The notes beneath the pieces are model-generated. The model was not told the DNA's origin. It searched no databases and saw only the letters and a program-made list of their open reading frames with translations. A program made the translations under genes and the position numbers. A stretch of DNA of 64,000 nucleotides, taken from CAVVFX01 sp963747535 (GTDB lineage: Bacteria > Acidobacteriota > Terriglobia > Bryobacterales > Bryobacteraceae). Each line of letters starts with the position of its first letter. Positions within the stretch are counted from its first letter, which is position 1. This document shows positions 8,739-16,849 of the stretch, in pieces. The DNA is taken from assembly GCA_963747535.1 (NCBI GenBank), contig CAVVFX010000008.1:248001-312000 (forward strand). Reading direction: 5' to 3'.

Positions 8739-9712
8739 TGCGTTCAATCACATTTCTCTTTTGTCTTGCCGGCTGTCTGAATGCCGCGACTGACTGGATC
8801 GTGTCCCTCGGCGGTTCGGTCACGACCGATGCGCGTGGTATCGTGACCGGCGTGGATCTGCGGGGCTCGTGGGTTACCGATCACGATCTTCGACGGCTCG
8901 TTGAATACCCGGAACTGACCACACTCGATCTGTCGTTGACGCGTATCACTGATGAAGGAATGGCGGAACTCAAGAACCTTCGTAACGTCACCGATCTGAA
9001 CCTCTATTATGCGGAGTACGTTACCGATCAGGGCGTAGCCGCGATCAAGGACTGGAAAAAGCTTAGGCGCCTCAACCTGCACGGCACCAAGTCGTCCGAC
9101 ACCGCGCTCGAGCACATTGCCGGAATCAACTCCCTCGAATCCCTCGACGTCGGCTCGACTTTGATGACGGACGTAGGTCTCGAGCGGCTGAACACGCTGA
9201 CGAATCTGAAGGAGCTGACGATGGGCGGTAACGAACTCGGAGACGCCGGTCTGCAGGCTCTCCGGCAACTCCCCAATTTGACCTATCTCGATCTCAGCGG
9301 ACGTCAGGGTACGGACAAAAACGTCTGGACTATCGTCATGTCGGCTGCTGGGCTCGACGCCGTCCTCTCACTTCATAACCTGCGTGAACTTCGCATCGGT
9401 TGTTACGCGATGAACGTCGGCATCGAAGGAGCGAAGTTCGGCGAAGTCACGGCGACCGCCGTGCTTCCCGATTGGCTCGAGCGCATGCGCGTACTGTTGC
9501 CGAAGCTCCAGACCGTGAGATTTCAAGGTTGTGGCAAAATCGACGACATGTCGATCAAAACTCTCATCGCCATGCCGAATCTAAAAGCTGCCGACCTTCG
9601 CGGCACCGGCGTCACCGAAAAAGGAGCCGCCGCCCTTCTCAGCGCAAAGCCGGGCGTGAAGATCTCGTTCGGACCGTGGGAAGGAATAGCCGCAAACTAT
9701 CGGAATAACTGA
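8738..9712 (+). CDS. secreted leucine-rich repeat protein (324 aa)
   Basis: A short paralogue of the preceding gene: signal peptide at residues 1-16, the WIVSLGGSV cap, then about nine leucine-rich repeats of the same class. The ATG overlaps the upstream stop codon, so the two are translationally coupled and probably act together. The repeat near residues 195-235 is irregular and longer than the others. Probably periplasmic or outer-surface protein-protein interaction; no enzymatic motif is seen. Confidence 0.83.
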   Translation: MRSITFLFCLAGCLNAATDWIVSLGGSVTTDARGIVTGVDLRGSWVTDHDLRRLVEYPELTTLDLSLTRITDEGMAELKNLRNVTDLNLYYAEYVTDQGVAAIKDWKKLRRLNLHGTKSSDTALEHIAGINSLESLDVGSTLMTDVGLERLNTLTNLKELTMGGNELGDAGLQALRQLPNLTYLDLSGRQGTDKNVWTIVMSAAGLDAVLSLHNLRELRIGCYAMNVGIEGAKFGEVTATAVLPDWLERMRVLLPKLQTVRFQGCGKIDDMSIKTLIAMPNLKAADLRGTGVTEKGAAALLSAKPGVKISFGPWEGIAANYRNN

Positions 9713-10151
9713 AATAAAATGCGCGTCGGGTTGCGTACGGGTCCCGGAGACTATGGAAAGCCATTACTTGCCCGCAGGAAGTATGCCGACTCCCGCCCGG
9801 CACCGTCGCGAATGCGGAGAATCTGACCGAATCGTTTCGAAACCGGCGCTTTTTGGTCGAAATCGCCCGCGCTATTTCAAGCCCGGCGATGCGAAGGCAT
9901 CAACTGCTTTGTCGTGGGATCGGCCGAGATCCCAGGGATCTCTGTCGGCAGACCGCCGATTAAGGCGGACGAGTCCGGCTCGGCTGTCGGCGATCCGGTT
10001 CACGATCATTTTTTCTCGAATTCAACGAAAACTGGATAGCAAGTTCGTCACCGTCGGACCGATAGGGTACCATCGTCCGCACCGGGACGGCGCGAGCCGG
10101 GAACTCGGTTTCATCAACAGAGTTAGTCGATGATGGCCCCAGGGGGATCGG
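9713..10151. other. non-coding stretch with hairpin sequences
   Basis: No convincing gene. The stretch is rich in short inverted repeats, including a perfect palindrome GAGATCCCAGGGATCTC at 9926-9942 flanked by GCCGA and TCGGC. Open frames here are short and have no family resemblance. It may be a remnant of a larger gene, because the piece immediately downstream is a decayed beta-propeller. Confidence 0.4.
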
Positions 10152-10461
10152 GTGCCGGGCACCAATTGCGTGACTGTTCCTTGCCGTAAGTTGGAGTTTA
10201 GTGGAGGAGGATCCCGGTACCGCGAAGTCCTGCCGGGTATGACATACCTCTCGGGGGTAACCTGGGATGCGAGCGGTCAGAACTTGTTTGTCACCGTAAT
10301 CAATCCACTCGGCAACAGAGTGTTATTTGTTTCTCTGGATGGGCGCTGGCGTCCAATTCAAGGTGTACAGGGCTGGATTGTAGCCGCCCCTGACACCCGC
10401 AGACCTGGCCTTCCTTAACCCCATCGCCGCCACCAACGCGTGGGTCATGCAGGGGCGGTAG
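10152..10461 (+). pseudogene. remnant of a TolB/WD40-like beta-propeller C-terminus
   Basis: The frame starting near 10152 reads LSGVTWDASGQNLFVT and VLFVSLDGRWRPI, the blade pattern found at the C-terminus of acidobacterial propeller proteins (kinases and winged-helix regulators with TolB-like tails). A frameshift after PDTRR, near 10405, moves the reading to a second frame ending in LAFLNPIAATNAWVMQGR and TAG at 10459-10461, which matches the usual SNAWM-type ending. The rest of the gene upstream is not recognisable. I infer a decayed 3' fragment. Confidence 0.5.
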
Positions 10462-10597
10462 CATGCCACCCGGAAAAAGGCATTATACGAGACGTTAGGG
10501 CCGCAGACGCTCCCATCGCCGCGCGAATTTCGTCTTTTTATTTATTGGTGGCGAGGTGGGGTGGCCGTACCTGGGGTTGATGCAGTCGAATCTCTGC

Positions 10598-10603
10598 TAC
10601 AAT
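10598..10603 (+). promoter_or_regulatory. TACAAT -10 box, possible leaderless start of the MFS gene
   Basis: TACAAT sits 9 bp before the proposed GTG start at 10613, with TTGATG (a -35-like box) 15 bp further upstream. The short spacing and the lack of a ribosome site suggest a leaderless transcript, the same arrangement as at the LRR operon. Weak evidence on its own. Confidence 0.35.
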
Positions 10604-10612
10604 GCCCGAACC

Positions 10613-11845
10613 GTGACCGCCGCCGTTCGCATTGCCCCTTTCCCAGCGCGAACCAGAATCGTCGCGCTTATGGTGGCGCTAAGTGCGATGAGCTATTTCG
10701 ATCGCACCATCATGTCGATCGCCGGCCCGAGCATCATGAAGGACCTCCACATCTCGGACGTCGAGATGGGGTCTGTGTATTCCGTCCTGCTCTTTTCGTA
10801 CACCATTCTCATGACTCCCGGCGGCGCGCTGGCCGACCGTTTTGGATCGCGTCTCATCCTCGCGCTGGGCGGAATCGGTAACACTCTGCTCACCGGGTTC
10901 ACCGGATCGTGCAGCCGCCTGACCGAGTTTTACGCCATCCGGCTGATCATGGGAGCGACCACGGCGCCGCTCTATCCGTCCTGCGCCCGCATGACTCGCA
11001 ACTGGATCTCGCCCGCGGGGATGGGCCGCGCGCAAGCCTTCATTCAGGCCGGCGCCGCGCTGGGGAGCGCGATTTCGCCCGTGTTATTCGTCTTTCTGAT
11101 TTCGCGCTTCGGATGGCGCACGTCATTCTGGCTGGCCGCGCTCGCTACCGGGGCGCTCTATGTGATCTGGTGGGCCGTAGCCCGCGACTATCCTCCTGGC
11201 GCTTCGCCCGCGGCGCGTGCGCCCGAGGAACGCGGTTGGTCGCGTTTCGGACGCCTGCTGCGCAACCCTCACATGATCCTGCTCACACTCAGCTATTTCT
11301 GTCTGAACTATTTCGAGTACATCTTCTTCTACTGGATTTATTACTATTTCGGAGAGATTCGCCACCTGGAAAAAGACCAAAGCGCCGTCTACGTATCGAT
11401 TCTGATGATGACCATGGGCGTGATGACGCCGCTCGGCGGCTTCGTCTCGGATGCGCTCGTGCGCCGCTTCGGACTCAAATCCGGCCGCCGCATCGTGCCG
11501 TTCATCGCCATGCCGATCAGCGCTGTCTGCCTCTTCGTGGGCGCGGGCGGATGGGGAACATTCGCCACCGTGACGCTGCTCTCCCTCGCCTTGGGATTTT
11601 CCGCCAGCGCCGAAGGGCCATTCTGGGCGACCGCCGTCGACATCGGCGGCGGGCAGGCCGGAGCGGCCGGGGGAATCATGAACACGGGAGGCAACGCCGG
11701 CGGCATGCTGGCGCCGATCCTCACGCCGCTCATCGCGCGTCATTTCGGCTGGGAGGGCGGCTTGTATTTCGGCAGCTTCGTGGTGCTGCTCGGCGTGGGT
11801 GCATGGTTCTTCCTCGACGCCGGTGCACGGGTGAAGGAAAAATGA
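10613..11845 (+). CDS. MFS transporter, anion:cation symporter (ACS) type
   Basis: About 410 residues with 12 predicted membrane helices. The N-terminal signature MSYFDRTIMSIAGPSIMKDL and the GGALADRFGSR loop after helix 2 are typical of the ACS family (hexuronate, glucarate and phthalate transporters). It probably imports an organic acid with protons; the substrate cannot be read from sequence. An in-frame ATG exists upstream at 10556, but GTG at 10613, just after a TACAAT box, fits the family's N-terminus better. No catabolic gene is adjacent. Confidence 0.82.
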   Translation: MTAAVRIAPFPARTRIVALMVALSAMSYFDRTIMSIAGPSIMKDLHISDVEMGSVYSVLLFSYTILMTPGGALADRFGSRLILALGGIGNTLLTGFTGSCSRLTEFYAIRLIMGATTAPLYPSCARMTRNWISPAGMGRAQAFIQAGAALGSAISPVLFVFLISRFGWRTSFWLAALATGALYVIWWAVARDYPPGASPAARAPEERGWSRFGRLLRNPHMILLTLSYFCLNYFEYIFFYWIYYYFGEIRHLEKDQSAVYVSILMMTMGVMTPLGGFVSDALVRRFGLKSGRRIVPFIAMPISAVCLFVGAGGWGTFATVTLLSLALGFSASAEGPFWATAVDIGGGQAGAAGGIMNTGGNAGGMLAPILTPLIARHFGWEGGLYFGSFVVLLGVGAWFFLDAGARVKEK

Positions 11846-12403
11846 CTCGGCTCTGCGGCGCGAGATCGCGCGACGGCCTCGCGGCTCGGCCTTTGCTGAA
11901 AATCAGGCATCACTGACGGTGGATTGCTGCGACAAGAAAAATCAGGAGCGCCAGGTTAGCCACGGCAAGCAACCAACGCACTAATCGTAACTTCATTTCC
12001 GTAGAGTACTAGCCGTACCATTCCTACGCTACGTACACTTTGGATCTACCGAAACCCCGCACTCCGCGCTGGAGACCCGCAGCGAGCGAGAGTTCATCGA
12101 TCTCGAAACCCGCTTTCTGCTCGAACGGCTCATCGATCACCTCGATACGGAGCGAGAAGCCGGCCTGCCGGCTGACGGCCGAAGACAACAAGCGGCGTTT
12201 TGTTCTCGACGGTGACGGTCATGGTACGGAGGGTTGCGATCTAACGTCACCTCCATCCAAACCGTGATTGACGGACGCGTGCAGAAGGATCTAATCCACG
12301 ACGCACGGCAGGTCTCATGGCCGCCCAATGACGCGAAACCCATCCCTGGCCCGATACACTTTGCGCACGTCCGCTGCTAACGTGGAGATCGAGGTGAGGA
12401 CCA
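11846..12403. other. 558-bp stretch without a clear gene
   Basis: A GC-rich stretch. Positions 12066-12180 hold a coding-like run on the plus strand (EREFIDLETRFLLERLIDHLDTE) with no proper start or recognised family, perhaps a fragment of a lost gene. A tiny hydrophobic frame on the minus strand at 11910-11996 is listed separately. The last 20 bases contain the GAGGTGAGG ribosome site of the next MFS gene. Confidence 0.4.
11910..11996 (-). CDS. possible 28-residue membrane peptide
   Basis: An ATG frame on the minus strand encodes a basic start (MKLRLVRW) followed by about 17 hydrophobic residues (LLAVANLALLIFLVAA) and a short polar end. This is the composition of a single-pass small membrane protein. 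No clear ribosome site is visible and no homologue is recognised, so it may be chance in a gene-poor region. Confidence 0.25.
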   Translation of the reverse strand: MKLRLVRWLLAVANLALLIFLVAAIHRQ

Positions 12404-13978
12404 TTGCCGATTTCGCCTAATCCTGTGTCGAGCAGTCTCTGGCGGCCGTTAAGATCATCGACTTTCCGCAATCTGCTCACCGCCAACGTGGTCTCTGACG
12501 TCGGTACATTTATGCAAAGTGTGGGCGCCGCGTGGTTGATGGTGTCGCTCAACGGCGGACCGATGTACGTGGCTCTCACGCAGACAGCTTCCGCCCTGCC
12601 GTACTTCGTCCTCGCCCTACCGGCAGGAGCGATTGGAGACATCGTCGATCGCCGCAAAATCATCCTGTTCACGGAAATATGGATGGTAGTCGTAGCACTT
12701 GTGATTGCCGTAATCACCATCGGGGGCATGATGTCCCCCATGCTGCTCCTCATTCTGACCTTTGCTCTATCGGCTGGAGACGCATTCGAGTCACCCACTT
12801 GGCGGGCCGTTTTGCCCGAGCTGGTTGAAAAGGAGGACCTCCCGGCGGCGTCCGCCCTGAATGGCATTGAGTTCAATTTCGCACGGGCGGTGGGACCGGC
12901 ACTGGCCGGCGCCGTTGTCGCATTTGCAGGCGTGGGAGCAGCGTTCCTGACCAATACTGCTTCGTTCCTGGGCGTAATCGTTGTCGTGGCCCGGTGGCGG
13001 CGACCAGTGTTCAAACGCGCAACTCCGCCTGAGACCGTAGCGGGTGCGACACGCGCAGCGATCCGATACGTCCGCAACTCGCCGGGAGTTCTCAAAGTGA
13101 TGGCGCGGGCCGGAATTGCCATGTTCTTTGCCAGTGGACTTCTGGCGTTGCTGCCCTCCGTCGCGCATCGCATCAACGGCGGTCCGATCGGATACGGAGT
13201 GTTGCTCGGGGGCTTCGGCTGTGGCGCGGTACTTGGTGCAATATTGATGCAGCGTGCTCGGGCCCGTTGGTCCGCCGACGTGGTTGTATCGTCTGGAATA
13301 GCGATCTTCGGCTTGGCGACAATTGCCGCGGGAGAGCTTCGCGCGCTGTCTCCGCTAGGCGCGGTCATGGTAATCGGAGGGGCGGCATGGGTTTCTTTCA
13401 TCTCGCTTTTCAATGTTCAGGTTCTCAGCCAGGCGCCTGATTGGGTGCGCGCCCGCGTGCTTGCCGTTTCGATGCTGGTCTTTCAGGGCGCTGTTGCCGC
13501 GGGGAGCGCCACCTGGGGTGCTGTGGCAGCGCATGTAGGGCTAAGCAGGGCGCTGCTTTGGGCCGGCATGGGAGCAATCTTGTCAACGGTGCTGGCATTG
13601 TTTCTGCGCCTTTCGGATGCAAACGTGGATTTGACGCCCTGGAACCACTGGCGCACCCCTGTGGTTGGTGCCAGCGTCGATTTGATCGGCCCGATACTCG
13701 TGACCGTTGAATACGACGTAGCTCCCGAGCGGGTACCCGATTTCATCGAGGCCATGCGTGAATATGGACGGGTTCGGCGCCGCGACGGAGCGTCGCGATG
13801 GGGAATTTGTCGAGACCTCGAAATTCCAAACCGTTACTTAGAAACATTCATTGTAAGTTCGTGGGCGGAGCATCTTCGTCAGCATGACCGCATAACTAGG
13901 GCTGATAGCCAGATCGAAGAGCGACTTCGCAGTTGTACCATCGGTGAGCCCAGCGTTCGGCACCTCCTATACCTTTAG
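12404..13978 (+). CDS. MFS exporter of the EntS-like (MFS_3) family
   Basis: A 524-residue protein. Residues 1-400 form an MFS_3 transporter (start region SLWRPLRSSTFRNLLTANVV, GAIGDIVDRRK loop). The last 100 residues (from about DLIGPILVTVEYDV) form a soluble antibiotic-biosynthesis-monooxygenase-like ferredoxin fold, a tail commonly attached to this subfamily. Members are annotated as efflux permeases; the substrate is unknown. Start TTG, chosen because GAGGTGAGG precedes it at the right distance and the family start follows directly. Confidence 0.85.
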   Translation: MPISPNPVSSSLWRPLRSSTFRNLLTANVVSDVGTFMQSVGAAWLMVSLNGGPMYVALTQTASALPYFVLALPAGAIGDIVDRRKIILFTEIWMVVVALVIAVITIGGMMSPMLLLILTFALSAGDAFESPTWRAVLPELVEKEDLPAASALNGIEFNFARAVGPALAGAVVAFAGVGAAFLTNTASFLGVIVVVARWRRPVFKRATPPETVAGATRAAIRYVRNSPGVLKVMARAGIAMFFASGLLALLPSVAHRINGGPIGYGVLLGGFGCGAVLGAILMQRARARWSADVVVSSGIAIFGLATIAAGELRALSPLGAVMVIGGAAWVSFISLFNVQVLSQAPDWVRARVLAVSMLVFQGAVAAGSATWGAVAAHVGLSRALLWAGMGAILSTVLALFLRLSDANVDLTPWNHWRTPVVGASVDLIGPILVTVEYDVAPERVPDFIEAMREYGRVRRRDGASRWGICRDLEIPNRYLETFIVSSWAEHLRQHDRITRADSQIEERLRSCTIGEPSVRHLLYL

Positions 13979-14391
13979 GCCGAAAGCCGCTGAGACGGCA
14001 ACAAGTTGGGCTTGGTGGCAGATGTCAAGGCCGGTCGCGGTCCCCAACTTCCGAATAGCCAACCACTGGGAGTAGCCAGCGAGTCAACTGCAATGGCATG
14101 GGAGTGGAACTCTGCAGCGTATCCACTCCGGGCGGTCACGCTGCGCCAAGGGCATTTCGAAACCATCCACCGCGTGATCCTCCCATGCTCGCGGGATCTC
14201 GGACTAGCGTTGCTGAAGAGTATTCGGCGATTACATCACGACTCAAAACCGCGTTCGAGTGCTAGACGGAAAATGGACGACGGCAGGAACGATGACGCGA
14301 GTCGCGGATCGTCGCATGCCCAATCCTGGAGTCCGCGTCGCGAGCGCTTACATTGACGACAAGACTCATCGCATGCTGCGACTGCTATTCA
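13979..14391. other. 413-bp stretch without a clear gene
   Basis: No intact gene on either strand. A coding-like run on the plus strand around 14256-14345 (VLDGKWTTAGTMTRVADRRM) has no start or recognised family and may be a decayed fragment. No repeat of the REP-like family is present. Confidence 0.4.
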
Positions 14392-15687
14392 CTATGGCAG
14401 CGAAACGATGCCAACCCAGAACAACGGCGTGCTATTCGTGGTTTCGAGATCGTACTTCTCGGTGAACTCCAGCTTGCCGTCGCCTTTGATACGGAACACG
14501 GCGAGGTTGGCGGGAACCGGCTTCACGCTCGAGCCATCGCGAAGGAACGCGGGTGACTGGTTGCCCACCACGAGCACCTTGCCGCGTGCGTCCAGCGCGA
14601 AGGTCCGGGGTTGGAAGCCGTGCGTGTCCACGCTTTGGATCAACGTAGGCTCGCCGGTTTCCTGATTAATCGAGAAAACCGCGATACTGTTCTCGCCGCC
14701 GGCAAACACGCGCCTGCCTTTAAATTCCACCGTGTCTCCGGCGCGGTTGGCGACGTAAATGAAGCGTCCGTTCGGATGTGCGTGGATCGAGGAAGCAGCT
14801 TGGCCCCCCTTGCCTGCAGCCGGATCGGCCACCGTGTCCTTAGAGAAAACAGCTGCCTCGCTCAGCTTGCCGTCCGCCGATCGTCGATACATCTGTATCT
14901 TGTTCTGCCGCTCGAGTGTCACATAATCCCATTTGCCGGATGGATGAAATTCGAGGTGTCGGAACTGAAACCCATAGCCTCCGTTCGGCGCGACACTTTT
15001 GAGGTTGGATAAAACACCGTCCTTGTAAGCGAAAATCTTTATCGCGCCGGGGTCTTCGGGCCTTTTCGCCGTGGGAGCATTGCCGCGAGTGACCAGGATG
15101 ACGGCGCGGTTCGACGGGTCCATGCGCACCTGGTGCCCATAGATTCCGAAATCCAATTTTTCAGTTTGTTTGATTTCCTCGCCGACCGTGCCGTCCGGCA
15201 AAATCCGGTAAACGGTCAGGCTGCTAGGAGAGTTGTGGGCCGTGATGACATGCGTCCCATCGATATCGGTGGTGATGTAAACCGGGCGCGAGGGCAACAC
15301 CGCTGGCTGGCCGTGTTGCGTAAGAGCGCCCGTCTTCGGATCGATCCGGAACGCGGTCACCCCATGCTTGGTCCCAGTTTGCCCGGTGCCTTGGCCGCCC
15401 TGATAGCTCGCGCCGCCATTGCTCCAGGCAACGTAGATAAATTTCTTCGAGGGATGTGTCCACGCCTCCTGTACATTCGCCGGAAGAGTGAGTGAATCTC
15501 GCCGGCTCAGCACGCCGGTTTGCGTGTCGACTTCGTATCGGGTGAGTTCTGGCCCGACGGACGCGTAGAGTACGGCGCGGCCCGCGGGCTTTTCCTGCGA
15601 ATTCGTCAGCGGAGCGATGAGCCCCAGCAAGAGAGAAAGAGCCGGCAGAGACGCCCATTGCCAGAAAGACCTTCGCGGTATATTCAT
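14392..15687 (-). CDS. lactonase-family seven-bladed beta-propeller, exported
   Basis: A 431-residue protein of the lactonase family (PF10282; 6-phosphogluconolactonase fold). An N-terminal signal with RRSFWQW and a hydrophobic stretch to about residue 30 is followed by propeller blades such as VLYASVGPELTRYEVDTQTG, WTHPSKKFIYVAWS and HAHPNGRFIYVANR. Because it is exported, the true substrate is probably not cytosolic 6-phosphogluconolactone. Family membership is clear but the reaction is uncertain. It stands alone, with no operon partner. Confidence 0.82.
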   Translation of the reverse strand: MNIPRRSFWQWASLPALSLLLGLIAPLTNSQEKPAGRAVLYASVGPELTRYEVDTQTGVLSRRDSLTLPANVQEAWTHPSKKFIYVAWSNGGASYQGGQGTGQTGTKHGVTAFRIDPKTGALTQHGQPAVLPSRPVYITTDIDGTHVITAHNSPSSLTVYRILPDGTVGEEIKQTEKLDFGIYGHQVRMDPSNRAVILVTRGNAPTAKRPEDPGAIKIFAYKDGVLSNLKSVAPNGGYGFQFRHLEFHPSGKWDYVTLERQNKIQMYRRSADGKLSEAAVFSKDTVADPAAGKGGQAASSIHAHPNGRFIYVANRAGDTVEFKGRRVFAGGENSIAVFSINQETGEPTLIQSVDTHGFQPRTFALDARGKVLVVGNQSPAFLRDGSSVKPVPANLAVFRIKGDGKLEFTEKYDLETTNSTPLFWVGIVSLP

Positions 15688-16300
15688 AAGAATGCATCGC
15701 GATCATACAACCCTGAAAAGCGCAAAGCAAGCCAACTCGCTGTAACCGCTGTAACCAGTTTTAAGCACCGATCCAAAGAGCCCCACAGGTTTCGTTGCTT
15801 TTTGAGTTCCTTCAGGTGTTGGCATTGGCACCAGAATATACTTCCACCGAGCCTCATTTGTGCGGCTCTACCCGATTGACAGCCTTGAGAGATTTCTGAT
15901 GTGACGCCGTTCGATCGGATTGCGGTAGATTACTCCTGGGAACGCCGCTCACGTCAGCTGGGATCACGCGCGGCCCCTCTTCGCGTACAGTCGCCAACGC
16001 TGATATAACATTCCGCAGCCTGGCGTAATGGATACCGATATCACGTCTAACTGGCCGGGAGAAGCGCCTTCGCGCCTGCTGGGACTGGCCGGGAGCTACG
16101 CTCCACCACACTTTCCAGTCTTAGCTGCCGCTTTTGGCTCGGCGAGGATCGTCGCGCCGCGCGAACAAACGAAGATTTAGTACAGACTTCATAGGCACTT
16201 GCGAAATTAAAAGAAAGGTTTGATGGTTGCATTGCCGAATTTTGCAACTTCTTTAGTCTGTCACTGCCGCCTCCGCGGAAGCCGGGGGGCGGTTGTTACC
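15688..16300. other. 613-bp stretch without a clear gene
   Basis: Both strands show only short frames with no family resemblance. No REP-like repeat, tRNA or terminator-like hairpin with a T tract was seen. The promoter of the lactonase gene and that of the acetyltransferase must lie here, but no strong consensus boxes stand out. Confidence 0.35.
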
Positions 16301-16849
16301 ATGTCTCTCATGTCCGAGCTTGTTATTCGTCCCTCCGTCCCGTCAGATGTCGTTCCCGTCTCACTCATCTACTCCCACCACGTGATGCATGGCACGGCGA
16401 CCTTCGAGCTCACTCCGCCTACCTCCGGGGAGATCGCGCGACGCCGCGACACCGTGCTCGACGCAGGCCTTCCGTATCTAGTGGCGGAATATGGGGGTGC
16501 TGTGGCCGGGTATGCCTATGCGGGTTTGTACCGCCCACGCCCAGCCTACCGGCACACCGTCGAAGACTCCATCTACCTTCATCCGGACCATCTGCGCAAA
16601 GGCATCGGACGCCGTCTCCTGGCCGAGCTCATCCGGCAGTGCGAACTCGGAACCTGGCGCCAGATGATCGCGGTGATCGGCGACAGCGCGAATGCGCCTT
16701 CGATCCGGCTGCACGAAGACGCCGGTTTCCGGCACACCGGAGTCTTTCAATCGGTGGGATGGAAATTCGGCCGCTGGTTGGACACCGTGCTGATGCAGCG
16801 TACGCTGGGATCAGGTGATCAGTGTCCGGCAGGCGCCGCACAACCTTGA
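16301..16849 (+). CDS. GNAT N-acetyltransferase, phosphinothricin acetyltransferase type
   Basis: About 182 residues. Pattern of the PAT/bar-like GNAT family: IRPSVPSDVVPVSLIYSHHV at the start, LVAEYGGAVAGYAYAG, the acetyl-CoA binding loop HPDHLRKGIGRRLL near residue 100, and HEDAGFRHTGVFQSVGWKFGRWLD at the end. It transfers acetyl from acetyl-CoA to a small amine (methionine sulfoximine or phosphinothricin-like in the family); the real substrate is unknown. Start chosen at the ATG where homology begins, although the frame is open further upstream. Its 3' end overlaps the convergent recQ gene by 31 bp. Confidence 0.85.
   Translation: MSLMSELVIRPSVPSDVVPVSLIYSHHVMHGTATFELTPPTSGEIARRRDTVLDAGLPYLVAEYGGAVAGYAYAGLYRPRPAYRHTVEDSIYLHPDHLRKGIGRRLLAELIRQCELGTWRQMIAVIGDSANAPSIRLHEDAGFRHTGVFQSVGWKFGRWLDTVLMQRTLGSGDQCPAGAAQP

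Noticed and set aside
9753..10133. 126-residue plus-strand frame after the LRR genes
   Set aside because: Arg/Ser-rich composition, built on inverted repeats, no recognisable domain; treated as non-coding.
12040..12267. 75-residue frame before the second MFS gene
   Set aside because: No ribosome site and no known family. A coding-like run in another frame is mentioned in the region entry instead.
12247..13413. Long minus-strand frame opposite the second MFS gene (388 codons)
   Set aside because: It is antisense to a clear transporter gene and has the Ala/Pro/Thr-rich composition of a shadow frame.
14006..14356. 116-residue frame before the lactonase gene
   Set aside because: No start signal or family; composition typical of chance frames in GC-rich DNA.
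15854..16247. Two overlapping minus-strand frames upstream of the acetyltransferase
   Set aside because: Arg/Ser-rich, no homology recognised, no ribosome sites.
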